Shown one piece after another: positions 26,494-38,504 of a DNA stretch of 64,000 nt (position 1 is the stretch's first letter; every line of letters starts with the position of its first letter). The DNA is from Flavihumibacter rivuli (GTDB lineage: Bacteria; Bacteroidota; Bacteroidia; Chitinophagales; Chitinophagaceae). The stretch covers positions 1,826,001 through 1,890,000 of the forward strand of contig NZ_CP092334.1 of the NCBI RefSeq assembly GCF_018595685.2, written 5' to 3'. Below the pieces are notes generated by a model. The model ran no database searches. It was given only the letters and a program-made list of their open reading frames with translations, and was not told the origin of the DNA. A program made the translations under genes and the position numbers.

Positions 26494-27606
26494 GTGAATA
26501 AAATTCCAGCCCTTGATGGTTGCAGAGGTCTCGCCATACTACTGGTACTTGGCCACCATTTTTTCGGGCAATACTTCCCTTTTGATGCCGGCTGGACAGG
26601 AGTTGACCTGTTTTTTGTATTATCAGGGTTCCTGATCACCTCGATCCTGGATAATATGGATTGGAACAGGAGTAACTTGCTGCGCTTTTACAGGAACAGG
26701 GCACTCCGCATCCTCCCCCTTTATTTCCTGCTTTTGAGCGCGTTCTTTTTATGGGTATTCTTCGCCAAACACTCCACGGTTCTGCCAGGCCTCCAGTATT
26801 TCAAGGAACATTTGCCATCCTATTTCCTGTTAACAGCCAACTGGCCGATGCTTAGGAACAGCTACCCTCCCCTTCCCCACCTGAATCACCTATGGACAAT
26901 CTCCATTGAGGCCCAGTTTTACCTGGCCTGGCCATTCTTTGTTCACCTGCTTGGCAAATACCCGTCAAAAAGAATTCCCCTTCTCCTTTTCAGTGTCATA
27001 ATGGTCATTCTCTTCCGGGGATTCATGCATTCACAATACCACAAACCAACAGGGTCTGAAAACTTCTTTAACACCTTCTCAAGACTAGACTGTTTCCTGC
27101 TCGGTACAATGGCCTATTATTTAGGCAGGTGCACAAAAAGCGATCAAACAATTTTGACAAGTGGGGCAGGGCTGGCAGGGCTAATCCTGGGAACATACTG
27201 GTGGTGGAATAAAGGCTTCTATAAGGAAACCCCTTTTATGGAAACAACTGGCTTCTCATTGGTAGCCATAATATATGCCTACCTTATTTATTCAACCAGC
27301 AAATCCAGTGGCAATTTTATAGGAAGGGTCATGCAACAGCAATGGCTGACTATTCCAGGCAAATATTCTTATGGGATATACCTATTCCATTGGCTTCTTT
27401 TCCAAAGCTTTCAAATCCCGGCTTACAGGGCATTTGCGCATTTAAAGTTACCGGCGGAATACCATGACCTGGCCATTGGCGTATTTTTCACCTTTTTGAG
27501 TTTTGCTGCCAGCTACTTATCTTTTCACTGTTTCGAAAAGTATTTCCTTTCAAAAAAGCTACCCTATATTAAGAATGGTTTAAGTCCTGATACATACCCC
27601 ATTTAA
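26494..27606 (+). CDS. Membrane acyltransferase, acyltransferase-3 (OafA/YrhL-like) family
   Basis: This is a 370-aa multi-pass membrane protein with a GTG start. The N-terminus IPALDGCRGLAILLVLGHHF carries the Arg and His typical of the family, followed by TGVDLFFVLSGFLIT. About ten hydrophobic segments are visible, and YSYGIYLFHWLL occurs near residue 290. Such enzymes O-acylate sugars of LPS, peptidoglycan or secreted polysaccharides; the target here is unknown. It lies 26 bases after ribE and 12 before the next membrane-protein gene, so all three may be cotranscribed. Confidence 0.88.
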   Translation: MNKIPALDGCRGLAILLVLGHHFFGQYFPFDAGWTGVDLFFVLSGFLITSILDNMDWNRSNLLRFYRNRALRILPLYFLLLSAFFLWVFFAKHSTVLPGLQYFKEHLPSYFLLTANWPMLRNSYPPLPHLNHLWTISIEAQFYLAWPFFVHLLGKYPSKRIPLLLFSVIMVILFRGFMHSQYHKPTGSENFFNTFSRLDCFLLGTMAYYLGRCTKSDQTILTSGAGLAGLILGTYWWWNKGFYKETPFMETTGFSLVAIIYAYLIYSTSKSSGNFIGRVMQQQWLTIPGKYSYGIYLFHWLLFQSFQIPAYRAFAHLKLPAEYHDLAIGVFFTFLSFAASYLSFHCFEKYFLSKKLPYIKNGLSPDTYPI

Positions 27607-27618
27607 AATAAGCCAACC

Positions 27619-28761
27619 TTGAAGAATAGTGTAATCAACCAATTAATTAAACAGCCATTCTATTCACTTGCTGCATTATGGCTGTTGGTACAGACCTTAC
27701 TTTACATGAGGTTTGGGATCATTACGGTTGATGAAGCTAAAAAATACCTCGACGAGGCAGACTATTTCATGGCTACAGGTTCTTTCTCTATCCCCAAGAA
27801 CCTGTTCTACAGCATGTATGTATTGCTCGTGGCGGGAATGAAAATGTTGGGAGCCGGTATTACAGGGGTTTACCTGGTGCAACTTTTCATCAACGGGATT
27901 TCCACCTATTTTTTTTACAGACTAGCCAGACTGTATTCTGCACCCGCAGATTCCCTTACCGCTTACCTGGCAACATTCCTGCTGATCATATGCATTCCTT
28001 ACCAGGCCTGGACCACACACTTATATACCGAATCCCTTTTCACCAGCCTGTTGATCCTTTTTCTCTATGCCTATGCCGGCAAAGGACTCTTATCCCTACA
28101 GGCAATCATACTATTGGCAATGGTGATCCTGGCAAGACCAACAGGCATCCTACTTGTCCCGGCCTTGCTCCTTTCATATTTCGTTCATTTGATTTCCGAT
28201 AAGAAACTATCCCCTCTTTCTATTGGGGCGATCCTGACCGGGATGCTATTCTCCTATTTTGTAATCAATCATGCTATGAAAGGAAAAGGGGACTTCGATT
28301 TCATGCTCCCATTTACACAAGGACATATTATTTGTGATGTACCAGGAGTTAAAGTACCCTCAACCTTACAGCTTCCGGAAAATCCGAACTCCCTCAATGG
28401 CATGCTTTACTTTATCCTGCACAATCCTGTTTATTTTGGGGAACTGGCCATCAAAAAGCTATGGTATTTCCTTTCCCTTCAACGCCCCTATTATTCAGCT
28501 CTTCATAACCTTGCACTCGGTGCATTCTTCTATCCTCTATACCTCCTGGCCGGCTATGGATTCATCCGGTTCCGCAAAAAAAACAGCAGGCAAAGCACCT
28601 GGCTCGCCTGCTATTGTATGATGTTTACTTTTACGGTTATGCTTACCTGTGATGACTGGCTGAACAGGTTTATCCTTCCGGTTTTACCTGTTCTTATGCT
28701 AATGGCTGGTTATGCGCTCAGCACCTTCATCCAACAAACGAAGGAAAGGATCCGCAATTAG
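27619..28761 (+). CDS. Multi-pass membrane protein, possibly a GT-C type glycosyltransferase
   Basis: A 380-aa protein starting at TTG with about nine or ten transmembrane segments. An acidic [18 protein letters not shown] follows the first helix, resembling the first periplasmic loop of GT-C/ArnT-like enzymes, in which Asp/Glu residues bind the lipid-linked sugar donor. A later [15 protein letters not shown] segment also recalls that group. I cannot name a substrate. Its TAG stop overlaps the TAA stop of the convergent hscA gene. Confidence 0.55.
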   Translation: MKNSVINQLIKQPFYSLAALWLLVQTLLYMRFGIITVDEAKKYLDEADYFMATGSFSIPKNLFYSMYVLLVAGMKMLGAGITGVYLVQLFINGISTYFFYRLARLYSAPADSLTAYLATFLLIICIPYQAWTTHLYTESLFTSLLILFLYAYAGKGLLSLQAIILLAMVILARPTGILLVPALLLSYFVHLISDKKLSPLSIGAILTGMLFSYFVINHAMKGKGDFDFMLPFTQGHIICDVPGVKVPSTLQLPENPNSLNGMLYFILHNPVYFGELAIKKLWYFLSLQRPYYSALHNLALGAFFYPLYLLAGYGFIRFRKKNSRQSTWLACYCMMFTFTVMLTCDDWLNRFILPVLPVLMLMAGYALSTFIQQTKERIRN

Positions 28762-30614
28762 ATCTTCTTACCTTTCATGGCCATGGATATTGCCTGGTCC
28801 ATCAACCTTTCGGCATATGGCCTGGATAAATTATTCAATGCTTCTACTGCACCCTGAACCTGGTCTTTGTTACCACTAAGGATCAATTTTTCCAGTCCTT
28901 CAATTGCCCCCATTGTTTCCGTTATTTCCTGTTCGGTAAGGAATTCCCTGTTCTTCTCGATAAAGTTGAGGGTTGTATCGATCAACTGACGAGCTTCTGT
29001 CCGGGCCTCTACCAATGCCCGGGTTGCGATATCCTCCTTTGCATGGGTTATAGAATCCAATAACATCTTCTCAACTTCCTCGTCTGTTAAGCCATATTGC
29101 GGCTTCACTTCAATGCTGGTCTCTACCCCACTTCTTATCTCCTTTGCTTTTACCACAAGTATCCCATCCGCATTGATCAGGAAACTAACCTCAACCTTGG
29201 GCAAACCGGCTGGCATGGCAGGAATGCCCGTAAGATTGAATTCCGCCAATTTCCTATTATCCTTAACAAGGTCACGTTCGCCCTGGTAAACCGCTATCCT
29301 CATCCCCGACTGGCCATCCTTCTGCGTGGTATATTGCCTGCCAACCCTGGTGGGGATCTTTGAGTTCCTTGGAATCAAAACATCCATTAATCCCCCCATC
29401 GTTTCAATACCAAGGGAAAGCGGTGTAATATCCAGCAAGAGGAAGTCCTTATTGTTACCGGAAAGGATATCAGCCTGTACAGCGGCTCCCATGGCAACAA
29501 CCTCATCCGGGTTCAATTCATCATGTACCTCGCGGCCAAAAAACGCACTAACCATCTTCTTCACCAAGGGCACCCTGGTAGAACCACCCACCATAACCAC
29601 CTCATCAATCTGGTTAACTTCCAGCCCGGCATCCTTCATGGCTGCCCTGCAGCATTCAATGGTCCTGTTAACGAGTTCAGCAGTTACCTTATTGAACTCG
29701 GCCACTGTTATCTGCAAATGGAATTTGTCGATTGAATCAATAAATACCTCATGGTTACTAAGGTGTTTTTTGGCAGCTTCCGCTTTAAGTCGCAGCGCCT
29801 GGGCCAACTCTTTATTTGTCCTTATCGTTTCATCGGTAATGCCGTGCTCTTTCATCCACTGGCGCACGATTGCCCGGTCGAAATCATCACCCCCCAAATA
29901 AGTATCCCCATTGGTCGACAATACTTCGAAAATACCATTACTGATCTTCAGGATGGAAATATCAAAGGTTCCGCCGCCCAGGTCATAAACAGCGATTGTT
30001 TTTTCCTGTGCAGGATCCAGGCCTAAACCATAAGCCAGGCTGGCGGCCGTTGGCTCATTTACGATCCTCAGGACATCAAGCCCTGCCAGCTTACCCGCAT
30101 CCCTGGTGGCCTGCCTTTGGGCATCATTGAAATAGGCGGGAACCGTTATGACCGCCTTGGTAACAGGTGTCTTAAGGATATGCTCAGCCCTGGCCTTCAA
30201 CTCCTTTAATATGAAAGAAGACAACTCGATGGGAGAATAAAAACGGTCCCCTACCTGAACCTTGACAAGGCTTTCGGTATTGTCGTCAATTACCTTGTAA
30301 GTAAAAAAATCCGCGTTTTGCCGGATATCATTGTAGGATTTACCCATCAACCGTTTCGCAGAGAAGATGGTATTCGCAGGATCGGTGATCAGGAACTTCC
30401 TCGCTTCCTCACCTACCGTCACTACATTATGTTCGCCAAAATGAACCACCGATGGGACCAGCGATGAACTATTATGTTCCTTTAGGGCCAGCGGCTTTCT
30501 GCTTTCCGGGTGGATAATGGCAACCAGGCTGTTTGTGGTACCAAGGTCGATGCCAACGATCATTTCCTCCTGCTGCAAACTGCCAGTCGCTATATTAATG
30601 CCAATTTTTGCCAT
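28758..30614 (-). CDS. hscA: Hsp70-type chaperone HscA (Fe-S cluster assembly)
   Basis: This Hsp70 family protein (618 aa) has ATPase motifs [13 protein letters not shown] near residue 20, [11 protein letters not shown] near 215 and [11 protein letters not shown] near 355. It also has a substrate-binding domain and a helical lid. The 20-residue extension before the first phosphate loop and the end [19 protein letters not shown] resemble HscA rather than DnaK, which carries a longer acidic tail with EEVD-like or K-rich ends. HscA helps transfer Fe-S clusters from IscU. No isc gene is nearby, so assignment rests on the sequence alone; a second DnaK-like paralogue is the alternative. Confidence 0.8.
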   Translation of the reverse strand: MAKIGINIATGSLQQEEMIVGIDLGTTNSLVAIIHPESRKPLALKEHNSSSLVPSVVHFGEHNVVTVGEEARKFLITDPANTIFSAKRLMGKSYNDIRQNADFFTYKVIDDNTESLVKVQVGDRFYSPIELSSFILKELKARAEHILKTPVTKAVITVPAYFNDAQRQATRDAGKLAGLDVLRIVNEPTAASLAYGLGLDPAQEKTIAVYDLGGGTFDISILKISNGIFEVLSTNGDTYLGGDDFDRAIVRQWMKEHGITDETIRTNKELAQALRLKAEAAKKHLSNHEVFIDSIDKFHLQITVAEFNKVTAELVNRTIECCRAAMKDAGLEVNQIDEVVMVGGSTRVPLVKKMVSAFFGREVHDELNPDEVVAMGAAVQADILSGNNKDFLLLDITPLSLGIETMGGLMDVLIPRNSKIPTRVGRQYTTQKDGQSGMRIAVYQGERDLVKDNRKLAEFNLTGIPAMPAGLPKVEVSFLINADGILVVKAKEIRSGVETSIEVKPQYGLTDEEVEKMLLDSITHAKEDIATRALVEARTEARQLIDTTLNFIEKNREFLTEQEITETMGAIEGLEKLILSGNKDQVQGAVEALNNLSRPYAERLMDQAISMAMKGKKI

Positions 30615-30642
30615 AAAAAGTATTCCAGTTGATATGAATCCG

Positions 30643-30650
30643 CAAAGGTA
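30643..30650 (-). promoter_or_regulatory. Candidate -7 box of hscA
   Basis: TACCTTTG on the minus strand lies about 30 bases before the hscA ATG and just after the porU terminator. No matching upstream TTTG is found. Confidence 0.45.
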
Positions 30651-30654
30651 ACAA

Positions 30655-30682
30655 ATAAAAAAGGCTGCCGGTTGGCAGCCTT
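30655..30682 (-). terminator. Terminator after porU
   Basis: A 9-bp stem AAGGCTGCC/GGCAGCCTT with a GGTT loop is followed on the minus strand by a U tract. Confidence 0.9.
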
Positions 30683-30690
30683 CTGGGCAA

Positions 30691-33600
30691 TTATCTCATC
30701 AAATACATTTTTCCATACCCTTTGTTAAAGAACTTGTCTGTTCCACTGCCATCCTCAAATTTTTCCAGGCGCTTTCCATTCAAGCCTGTAATTACCCTAT
30801 AGAGGTAGACCCCATTGGCCAGACGCTGCCCGTACTGGTCCGTACCATCCCACTTGAACTCAGTAATGTTGCGTCCGATATGAAGCGGCCCCAACTCATC
30901 ACCAGTGATTTCCCGGACAATCTTGCCGGTTACCGTGAGGATCTGGATCTTGAAGTTGGTTGGCACTTCGGAACCCGTTATCGTGAACACAAATGCAGTT
31001 GAGGTAGTGAATGGATTAGGATAATTTAAGAGATTGGAAATCATTGGCTTATTTACAACAGAAAACTCTACATTGTAAGCCACTGTTCCGGATTGGTTAT
31101 TGCTGGCATCCTTACCCTGTACGATCAATTCATAATTGTCCACCCCCGTCTCTTCATTGAATGTGGTGGTGAATGCCGGGTAAAAATCAATGGTAGCGGT
31201 ATTATCGGCTCCATTGGTGGCAGGTGTAAACCTCACCGTATCATTATCGAACCGGTAGGTCCTAACCGTATTATCAGGGAATTTAACTTTTACGGAAAGC
31301 AGCGAAGTATCCTTCAATAACATAAACTTCGATTCATCTTTCAGTTTGACCTGGATATGCGGTTTTGCTGAAACAATATCCCTGTTGAGAATATGGATAC
31401 CATCGAAAGTCACATCCAATAATGGGTTCTTATTATCGGCCTTAACATATAGGTTCCGGAAGAGGAAGTTATTAAAATGATACTGCTCCGGCTGGTGGTT
31501 GTCAGGATTAAAATCAATATATAAGGTATTCAAGCCTGGGAAGGCCCTTGAATCGATGGTATACCTGAACATTACGGTATCCCCGCTAATTAGTGGTTTG
31601 GTAAGTGATACAGGCAACTCATGTGGCACATTATCCTTATCTGTCAATATCACCTTTACCTTAATGCTATCAAAAGGATAATTGCTGATATTCTTGAAGG
31701 CGATCCCGAAATTCACCGGCTCTCCCATTTCAACCGTATCCTTGGTTGTAAAGAAAAGGTTCGGGGCCAGGGCGCCTTCAGGAGCCGGATCATATACCAA
31801 CCTCCAGTAATCCAGTTGGAAAGGTGACAGGTTGATGGAATCGGCATTCCTCATTTGCAAACGCAGGTAGGGGAATTGATTGGCGTTGATATCCGATACA
31901 TCCACATCCCTATTGGTTGGTTCAATGGTTTTCAGGACAGATTCATTACCGGCACCATCACGGCCGATCACAAGGACCTTCGGCTGGTCCGTTGATGGTG
32001 ATTCCAATGACCTCCCATCCCATTTCAACCTCTTCCAGGCCTTGGCCGGTCCAAACTCCGGCGACTTAATAAATGCTGCAGTATCGATAGTCAAACACTC
32101 TGCAGCCAGGTTGATCTTATCGAAGACCCCTTCGGAAAAGGTAAAGACCGGCTGGAACTCATTCTGTTTGTTTTTCCGGTAAATGAAAAGGAAGGCGCGC
32201 GGCCTGTTGAAAGAGTCAACAGCTGTAAACCCTTGCTGTAGCAGCCTATGGTACATAGAATTGCCAGGGCCCAATACGGTTGTATCCCTTTGCCAAGTTG
32301 ACGGATAGGTATTGGAAGCCGGGTTCGTTCCGGACGTATTCCTAACCACTACATAATGCCCGTCGGGAATGAGGTCCATAAATTCTACTATCCTCCTACG
32401 TTTGTTCTGGTCAAGGATATTGAATTGGAAATTATAGGCCCTTTCATTTCCACAAACCGGATCTGATCCATACTTGCTGGGCTGGCCGGCCAAAGCATTG
32501 AACCAGGGCTTGAATGATTTGGGATCAAATACATTGAAGATAATATTAGAAATACCACAGACACTGATAATATCAGTATTACCATTATACACAACCGAGA
32601 AGTCTGCCGCCTGGTTGGCTGCGGTCGGGAATACCCCATTTGTCACGTACAGGTCGTTGGGGGTGGTTCCATATTGCCAGGCCCCAGAAACAGAATCAAT
32701 GGAAATACTGGCCAGTTCAGAAGCGGTATGCTGCAGTGTATGGGACTGGTTAAAACCAGACTGCTCATTAGACTTATAGAGGAAGGAAAAGACATTCCAC
32801 TTATAGAAACCTCCATCGGGCGGCACTACTGAAGTACGCCAGTAGTAAACCGTGCTATCCATGAAACTAACCTGGGGATCAAACTCAATAACCCCGCCTA
32901 TGGAACTCACGACCACTTGTTTCTTTAATGGCGAATTGAATAATGAAGTGGTATCTATCTCCATCACATATTGCTTCATGCTGCTGAACGGGTTGGCAGT
33001 AGAGACATAAAGTTTCTGAGTCGGTTTATTTACGATGGAGTAGTTATAGGGGAATGCCGGCCTGGCCTCATCCTCATAAATGAAGAACTCCTTGGATACA
33101 ATATTGTTTCCTTCATCCATTTCATCTATGAGATTATCCCCATCAAGGGTAACCAGTATCCTGTTTGAACCCTTATCCCTGGTTGGAACAATGGGAATTT
33201 CAAAGCTCAGTGAATCGATATACTTAACGGCCTTTCGCTTACCGGAGAAAAGTGTAACTGAACTACCATCGGGAAAGAAGCGTTTTACTTCTACCTTGAT
33301 AGAGTCTGAACTTGCCTTACCCATGTTATAATACCTGAGATCAACCTTAAATTTCTGTTCGGCAATAGAGATAAATGCGGGATTAATATTCAACAAGGGT
33401 GCTTCTACTACATAATCCGGCTTTTCCTGGTGATTGAACTTCAAAGCCGGATCCCCATGAAGGGTGATCTGTTCAGCATGTGTCCTAGCCAGGAACTCCA
33501 GTGGACCTGTTGATGAAATCAATCCTGCAAGTGCATCCTTGGTAAGCTCACCGAGTGTGGCCCCGTAATCTGACTTGCCGATCCTGTCATAAAAGGCATT

Positions 33601-35826
33601 CAGGTATATATTCAGGTAATAAACGATACCCAGATGGGTGCTGGCAATGAAGGCTATGCCACCACGTTGTTTTGCCAGGGTAAATCTCTCAGACAAGGTT
33701 TCCAGGTATGAGAATCGCTGCGGGTTATATTTAAAGAAATCACCTGCACTACAACCATTCACGGAAAAAACGGGGTACTTACCCGGGTTATTGTAGGCAG
33801 AGGGGTCTTCTATATTGAATTCAAGGGTGGTGGCAGAAGAGTGACCAAAATAGGTCAGAAGGGAAAGACCTTCTTCGAAAAGCGACCTCACCTTATTCAC
33901 AGAACCCTGATCCTGCCCTACCGCAACATTCTTACAAAGAACGGTAACATTACTGCCGGTCAGGGTATCGGCTATCTGGTTACGGAAACTATTCATGTAA
34001 TTACACAAAGCCGTAGCCAGAAGGGATTCACTGGCGCCGGTTACATGTAAAACATTCTTCATCCATAACCTGTCCTTAATGGTATATGCATTGTTTTGCT
34101 GCGCAGATTCATACTCCTTTACCTTCTCCAGGTAATCCTCTATTTCCTTGCCATTGATAACGGAAAGCCTTCCGATATTGGTAACGGCCAAAGGACTCGT
34201 TGAAGAGGCAGAGCTAAGCATGTTATCCGAACCAGGAAAACCATAGGTAGGCACCATGTTCAGCTCATCTAATTGGGGTTGGGTATAATATATTCCGGTA
34301 TTCCAATCAATGTATCGGTAATCAAGGTAGTTTACCCCCCTTCCAATCAGGAATACATTGCTAATTCCACCCGGGAAGCGTTCCCTTGCATAGCGAATAA
34401 AATTCTTTATGGCGAGGGGATGCCCCTTGATACCAAAGGCAAACTGGTCGGTGAGTTCATTGATATCATATACCTTGGCGTTATAGCCTCCGCCGGCAGC
34501 AGAACTACGATAAGCCCTGTAATCCTCTACCGGGTTATTACCCGAAGAACCGCTGAACAACCTTGGATTGGAGACGATCAGGTAATTCCCCTGCTGGGAA
34601 GGATTATTGATATCCAGAAACTTCTTTTCCTGCAGGGAATTGACAATAGTCAGGGAGGCAGGCGCTGTGGAACTCAATACCAGCTTTCTTTTTGCGTTAC
34701 TTCCATTCAGCCTGAACCTTAACCTGGTAGGATCATCTATATTGGCTTCATAGCGTTCCAGTGTTTCCAGGTCATACAAAACAGGAACCGCGCTGCCGGC
34801 TGAGAAGTTGGTGATCTCAATATAATTACCGGCCGGGTTTCCCTGAACTTCAAAATAGAAGGTACTCGCTCCCCCAAAATTAAACCTGCGGGGATAAGTT
34901 ATCTCATAAAAGGAAAGTACAAACCTGTCCCTGTAGGGGTCAGCACCGGATGGCGGCCTGGGTGGCTGCACATTGGTGAAGGCAACAGAAGCATTGCCGC
35001 TGGCCAAAAGACTAACCGGCAGGTTGACCGTACTGACCCGGTCAGTAAAAAAGTTCATGGCGGCTTCTTCCAGAAGGGTATTATTCACCGTTAGCCTTAC
35101 CCTTCTTTCAATGGGAGAGTTACCAAATGCTCCATACTTAATGGTAGCCGACGGACCGGTTGGCTCAACCTGCAAATTGGTGTGGTTAATGGTACGGGTA
35201 GCCCTCTGGGCAATATCCCAACTGGACCAAAACTCCCCTATATCATATGAGGAAGAATACACATATTGGTCAAGTGGGGCTGCTAGCCCCAGGTTGATCT
35301 GCTCCCTGAAATAATTCCCAATGGTGTGCATGAAATAAGGTTCAGCCGGGAGGGTATTCCCGGCAATATTGTTATTGCTGTTCAGGTAACGCTTTCCCGT
35401 AACAGCATTATCATAGGTCAGGAAATACACTGCTGTATCACTATGCAGGCTATGCTTTTTAACATGCTGGTTCTCCGGCTTACGGTATAATACATTATCC
35501 GGTTCCCCATCATTTGCCTGACCCCAGAATTCAATGAAACCATTGGCAGGCAGCAACCCGGAGGACGAAGTGGAATAAAAAGGCACTTCCACCCCATTCC
35601 GGAAAAGCCGCAGGTTCTCTACCGGGAATCCGGCCAGGCCCGAAGCCTGCAGGGTGGTTTGGGGAATTCTAACAAGACCGTCCTTCCCCGCCTTGAATTT
35701 ATAATAGGTATTATTATAATTGATCCATTCATTGTTGAAGGATTGCGCAAAAGCACCAGGAATACCTGCTGACAACAGAATGGTAAACAGGAAAAAGGAC
35801 AGGAATATTTTTATGGTACGCAACAT
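30691..35826 (-). CDS. porU: Gingipain-family (C25) cysteine peptidase, PorU-like T9SS sortase
   Basis: A very large secreted protein (1711 aa). The signal peptide ends near AFAQS (residue 29). A beta-rich N-terminal region (30-430) precedes the C25 peptidase core (about 430-810), with the likely dyad His662 in [12 protein letters not shown] and Cys692 in [11 protein letters not shown]. Several Ig/CARDB-like beta domains follow (about 810-1590). The C-terminal domain from about 1595 opens with NYPNPFTTS and contains a FlgD-like [20 protein letters not shown], a type IX secretion target domain. PorU cleaves such domains and anchors cargo on the surface. The protein is much longer than the roughly 1100-1300 residues of well-known PorU. 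The assignment leans on the adjacent PorV-like gene, 12 bases upstream. Confidence 0.78.
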   Translation of the reverse strand: MLRTIKIFLSFFLFTILLSAGIPGAFAQSFNNEWINYNNTYYKFKAGKDGLVRIPQTTLQASGLAGFPVENLRLFRNGVEVPFYSTSSSGLLPANGFIEFWGQANDGEPDNVLYRKPENQHVKKHSLHSDTAVYFLTYDNAVTGKRYLNSNNNIAGNTLPAEPYFMHTIGNYFREQINLGLAAPLDQYVYSSSYDIGEFWSSWDIAQRATRTINHTNLQVEPTGPSATIKYGAFGNSPIERRVRLTVNNTLLEEAAMNFFTDRVSTVNLPVSLLASGNASVAFTNVQPPRPPSGADPYRDRFVLSFYEITYPRRFNFGGASTFYFEVQGNPAGNYIEITNFSAGSAVPVLYDLETLERYEANIDDPTRLRFRLNGSNAKRKLVLSSTAPASLTIVNSLQEKKFLDINNPSQQGNYLIVSNPRLFSGSSGNNPVEDYRAYRSSAAGGGYNAKVYDINELTDQFAFGIKGHPLAIKNFIRYARERFPGGISNVFLIGRGVNYLDYRYIDWNTGIYYTQPQLDELNMVPTYGFPGSDNMLSSASSTSPLAVTNIGRLSVINGKEIEDYLEKVKEYESAQQNNAYTIKDRLWMKNVLHVTGASESLLATALCNYMNSFRNQIADTLTGSNVTVLCKNVAVGQDQGSVNKVRSLFEEGLSLLTYFGHSSATTLEFNIEDPSAYNNPGKYPVFSVNGCSAGDFFKYNPQRFSYLETLSERFTLAKQRGGIAFIASTHLGIVYYLNIYLNAFYDRIGKSDYGATLGELTKDALAGLISSTGPLEFLARTHAEQITLHGDPALKFNHQEKPDYVVEAPLLNINPAFISIAEQKFKVDLRYYNMGKASSDSIKVEVKRFFPDGSSVTLFSGKRKAVKYIDSLSFEIPIVPTRDKGSNRILVTLDGDNLIDEMDEGNNIVSKEFFIYEDEARPAFPYNYSIVNKPTQKLYVSTANPFSSMKQYVMEIDTTSLFNSPLKKQVVVSSIGGVIEFDPQVSFMDSTVYYWRTSVVPPDGGFYKWNVFSFLYKSNEQSGFNQSHTLQHTASELASISIDSVSGAWQYGTTPNDLYVTNGVFPTAANQAADFSVVYNGNTDIISVCGISNIIFNVFDPKSFKPWFNALAGQPSKYGSDPVCGNERAYNFQFNILDQNKRRRIVEFMDLIPDGHYVVVRNTSGTNPASNTYPSTWQRDTTVLGPGNSMYHRLLQQGFTAVDSFNRPRAFLFIYRKNKQNEFQPVFTFSEGVFDKINLAAECLTIDTAAFIKSPEFGPAKAWKRLKWDGRSLESPSTDQPKVLVIGRDGAGNESVLKTIEPTNRDVDVSDINANQFPYLRLQMRNADSINLSPFQLDYWRLVYDPAPEGALAPNLFFTTKDTVEMGEPVNFGIAFKNISNYPFDSIKVKVILTDKDNVPHELPVSLTKPLISGDTVMFRYTIDSRAFPGLNTLYIDFNPDNHQPEQYHFNNFLFRNLYVKADNKNPLLDVTFDGIHILNRDIVSAKPHIQVKLKDESKFMLLKDTSLLSVKVKFPDNTVRTYRFDNDTVRFTPATNGADNTATIDFYPAFTTTFNEETGVDNYELIVQGKDASNNQSGTVAYNVEFSVVNKPMISNLLNYPNPFTTSTAFVFTITGSEVPTNFKIQILTVTGKIVREITGDELGPLHIGRNITEFKWDGTDQYGQRLANGVYLYRVITGLNGKRLEKFEDGSGTDKFFNKGYGKMYLMR

Positions 35827-35838
35827 AATAGCTAGCGG

Positions 35839-36951
35839 TTACTTTTTCTTTTTGTTCTTTACAAGGTCAAGCTTCAAAGAGAACACATGTGTATATAAAG
35901 GGTTGGATTGGTTGGCCAGGTTGGTGAATGCATAATCGATCATTACATTCGACAACCTGAACCCTGCGCCCAGGGCCGGCTGGAAGATCCAGACCTTTTT
36001 GGTATAGGTGCTGTCATCATCTTCAAGGGCACGCTGGAAGTTGTTGATTCCCGCTCTGACAAAAAACACATTCTTATATCCCGCTTCAAGCCCGAGTTTA
36101 GGATCAACACTTACAGCACTGGAACTGATGACCGTATTCCTCCTGCCATCAAAGGTAAAGTCGAGGTTAGCCTCCGCCAGCAGGTTCATGTTCTTGTTCA
36201 ACTTGAAGTTATAGGAAGCCCCGGCAATAAGCTTGGGAGCGGTCAATTCGGTAGACTTTACGGGTATCTCGTTCTGGGTAACATAGAACACCTCCCGCAT
36301 CTTATCATTGATACTATAGGACCAGGCATTAAAAGTGGTAGTAACATCCCTTGCCACCAAACCGGCCTGGAATCGCTTGTTCTTGTATTGCAAAGCTGCA
36401 TCAAAACCAAAACCCCAGGCGGTCGCAAAATCACCGGCCTTTCGATGGATCACCTTTGCATTGAACCCGAGGCTAAGCTTCTTGTCCGGACTTTTTGTTT
36501 TTAATTCCTGGGCATAGGAAAACAAAAAAGCATAATCGGCTGAGGAAAAGGTGGTGATATTGGCAAAATTGATACTGCCGTCGGGTTCTACCAGGAATAC
36601 GGTATTAGGGATATCATCCACGGCAAACCGCAGGATGGAAAGACCAATTGTCCTTTTACCGCCAGATAATGGAATAGCAATATTTCCAAAGTCATATTTG
36701 CCGATGCCGGCAAAATATTCCGCATGCATCAGGTTGATCTGGGGTTGGTCCTTGACATTTACCAGACCCGCAGGATTCCAGTACCCCGCAGTACCATCGG
36801 CTACCGAAGCAACCTGTGCGCTGCCCATGGACAGCCCCCGGGCACCAGCTCCAATATTGAGGAATTCATTGGAATACTTCCGGAATTGGGCATTCACCCA
36901 TACATGCATCAGGATAAGGGGTAGGATCAGTAATTTGACCTTTTTAATCAT
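35839..36951 (-). CDS. porV: PorV/PorQ-family outer-membrane protein (probable PorV)
   Basis: A 370-aa outer-membrane barrel of the PorV/PorQ/UPF0164 group. The signal peptide ends near VWVNAQ (residue 21), and the mature part starts FLNIGAGARGLSMGSAQVAS with GYWNPAGL soon after, the family signature. A basic KLDLVKNKKKK tail ends the protein. PorV shuttles cargo between the T9SS translocon and the PorU sortase. Its tight linkage to the C25 peptidase gene matches the porU-porV pair of other Bacteroidetes. PorQ is the alternative. Confidence 0.78.
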   Translation of the reverse strand: MIKKVKLLILPLILMHVWVNAQFRKYSNEFLNIGAGARGLSMGSAQVASVADGTAGYWNPAGLVNVKDQPQINLMHAEYFAGIGKYDFGNIAIPLSGGKRTIGLSILRFAVDDIPNTVFLVEPDGSINFANITTFSSADYAFLFSYAQELKTKSPDKKLSLGFNAKVIHRKAGDFATAWGFGFDAALQYKNKRFQAGLVARDVTTTFNAWSYSINDKMREVFYVTQNEIPVKSTELTAPKLIAGASYNFKLNKNMNLLAEANLDFTFDGRRNTVISSSAVSVDPKLGLEAGYKNVFFVRAGINNFQRALEDDDSTYTKKVWIFQPALGAGFRLSNVMIDYAFTNLANQSNPLYTHVFSLKLDLVKNKKKK

Positions 36952-37099
36952 TGATTCAACTTTCTAAATAAGCAATTATATGACAGTTGTCCAAAGGTTA
37001 TTGGCTGCACGGGAATTGGAAAAGAACGCAATTTGCCCAATCTCCTTTAACGCTGTCCCTAAAGAAATATTGCCCTGTCAGAGGTTTCATATATTCCTT

Positions 37100-37107
37100 T
37101 AGCTTTG
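37100..37107 (+). promoter_or_regulatory. Candidate -7 box of tyrS
   Basis: TAGCTTTG lies 20 bases before the tyrS ATG in the context TTTAGCTTTGCC, which recurs before the Kdo transferase gene at 51033. No properly spaced TTTG is seen upstream. Confidence 0.6.
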
Positions 37108-37127
37108 CCGCAAATTGCAGCGTTTTT

Positions 37128-38411
37128 ATGAATTTGATCGAAGAATTAAGATGGCGGGGCATGTTGCAGGATATTATGCCCGGAACAGAGGAACAATTAA
37201 ACAAGGAAATGACTTCGGCCTATATTGGTTTTGATCCTACGGCCGACAGCCTCCATATCGGGTCCCTCGTACCCATTTTGTTGCTGGTTCACCTTCAGCG
37301 GGCCGGCCACAAGCCATTTGCCCTGGTTGGAGGGGCAACCGGAATGGTAGGCGACCCCTCTTTCAAATCAGAAGAACGCAAAATGCTGGACGAGGCCACC
37401 CTACAAGCCAACCTGAGGGGGATCCGTGGCCAGTTGGAAAAATACCTGGATTTTGACCCGGCAAAGCCAAATGCTGCTGGGATCGTTAATAACTACGATT
37501 GGTTCAAGGACATCAGCTTCCTGGACTTTATCCGTGATGTCGGCAAACACATTACGGTAAATTATATGATGGCCAAGGATAGTGTAAGAAAAAGGATCGA
37601 GGGAGATAGCGGGATCAGCTTTACCGAGTTCACCTACCAACTGATCCAGGGGTACGACTTCTACTGGCTTTACCAGAACAAGAACTGCAAACTACAGATG
37701 GGCGGAAGTGACCAATGGGGGAATATTACCACAGGCACTGAATTGATCAGGCGGATGGCAGGTGGCGATGCATTTGCCTTTACCTGTCCCCTATTGACCA
37801 AGGCCGATGGCGGAAAATTTGGCAAAACGGAACGGGGCAATGTTTGGCTTGACCCCAAACGCACCTCTCCTTACCAGTTCTACCAGTTCTGGCTCAATGC
37901 TTCCGATGAGGACGCCAAAAAATGGATCAGGATATTTACCTTCCTTGGAAAGGATGAGATCGCACAACTGGTAGCTGACCATGAGGCAGCACCCCACCAA
38001 AGGACCCTGCAAAAGAAACTGGCTGAGGAGATCACTACATTTGTCCATGGCCGTGAGGAATATGATTTTGCCATCAAGGCCAGCGAGATCCTTTTTGGCA
38101 ATGCTACCACTGAAGTGCTACAATCCCTCAATGAGGACCAGCTCCTCCAGGTAATGGAAGGTGTTCCGGCACATGATTTTCCCCATGAGAAATTACAGTC
38201 CGGTATTGATATCGTTTCCTTCCTGGCAGAATCAGGTATATTCCCCAGCAAAGGGGAAGCCCGTAAGACCGTTCAAAGCGGCGGGGTTGCCATCAACAAG
38301 TCGAAAGTTGAGGGAATTGAAACCATGGTAACTGCCGAACAATTGCTGAATAACAAATACCTGCTCATCCAGAAAGGAAAGAAGAATTACTTCCTGGTAA
38401 AGACAGTTTAA
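37128..38411 (+). CDS. tyrS: Tyrosyl-tRNA synthetase
   Basis: It charges tRNA-Tyr. The 427-aa length from the ATG at 37128 is normal; the frame is open further upstream, but the promoter box at 37100 and family length favour this start. The class I HIGH-like motif is SLHIGSLVP near residue 36. The tyrosine pocket reads [26 protein letters not shown] (two overlapping segments), the KMSKS-equivalent is KFGKTERG, and a C-terminal S4 RNA-binding domain begins [17 protein letters not shown]. Confidence 0.96.
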   Translation: MNLIEELRWRGMLQDIMPGTEEQLNKEMTSAYIGFDPTADSLHIGSLVPILLLVHLQRAGHKPFALVGGATGMVGDPSFKSEERKMLDEATLQANLRGIRGQLEKYLDFDPAKPNAAGIVNNYDWFKDISFLDFIRDVGKHITVNYMMAKDSVRKRIEGDSGISFTEFTYQLIQGYDFYWLYQNKNCKLQMGGSDQWGNITTGTELIRRMAGGDAFAFTCPLLTKADGGKFGKTERGNVWLDPKRTSPYQFYQFWLNASDEDAKKWIRIFTFLGKDEIAQLVADHEAAPHQRTLQKKLAEEITTFVHGREEYDFAIKASEILFGNATTEVLQSLNEDQLLQVMEGVPAHDFPHEKLQSGIDIVSFLAESGIFPSKGEARKTVQSGGVAINKSKVEGIETMVTAEQLLNNKYLLIQKGKKNYFLVKTV

Positions 38412-38436
38412 CTGATCACTGCATAGGATTTCCCCC

Positions 38437-38467
38437 AACAGGCCTCTGTAGAGGCCTGTTTTATTTT
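38437..38467 (+). terminator. Terminator after tyrS
   Basis: A 10-bp stem AACAGGCCTC/GAGGCCTGTT with a TGTA loop is followed by TTATTTT. Confidence 0.88.
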
Positions 38468-38480
38468 AAGCAACCATTCG

Positions 38481-38488
38481 TATCTTTA
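38481..38488 (+). promoter_or_regulatory. Possible -7 box for the beta-helix/cytochrome pair
   Basis: TATCTTTA, one base off TAnnTTTG, lies 16 bases before the ATG of the beta-helix gene. The expected upstream element is poor. Confidence 0.35.
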
Positions 38489-38504
38489 AAAACAACCCAA
38501 CAAC

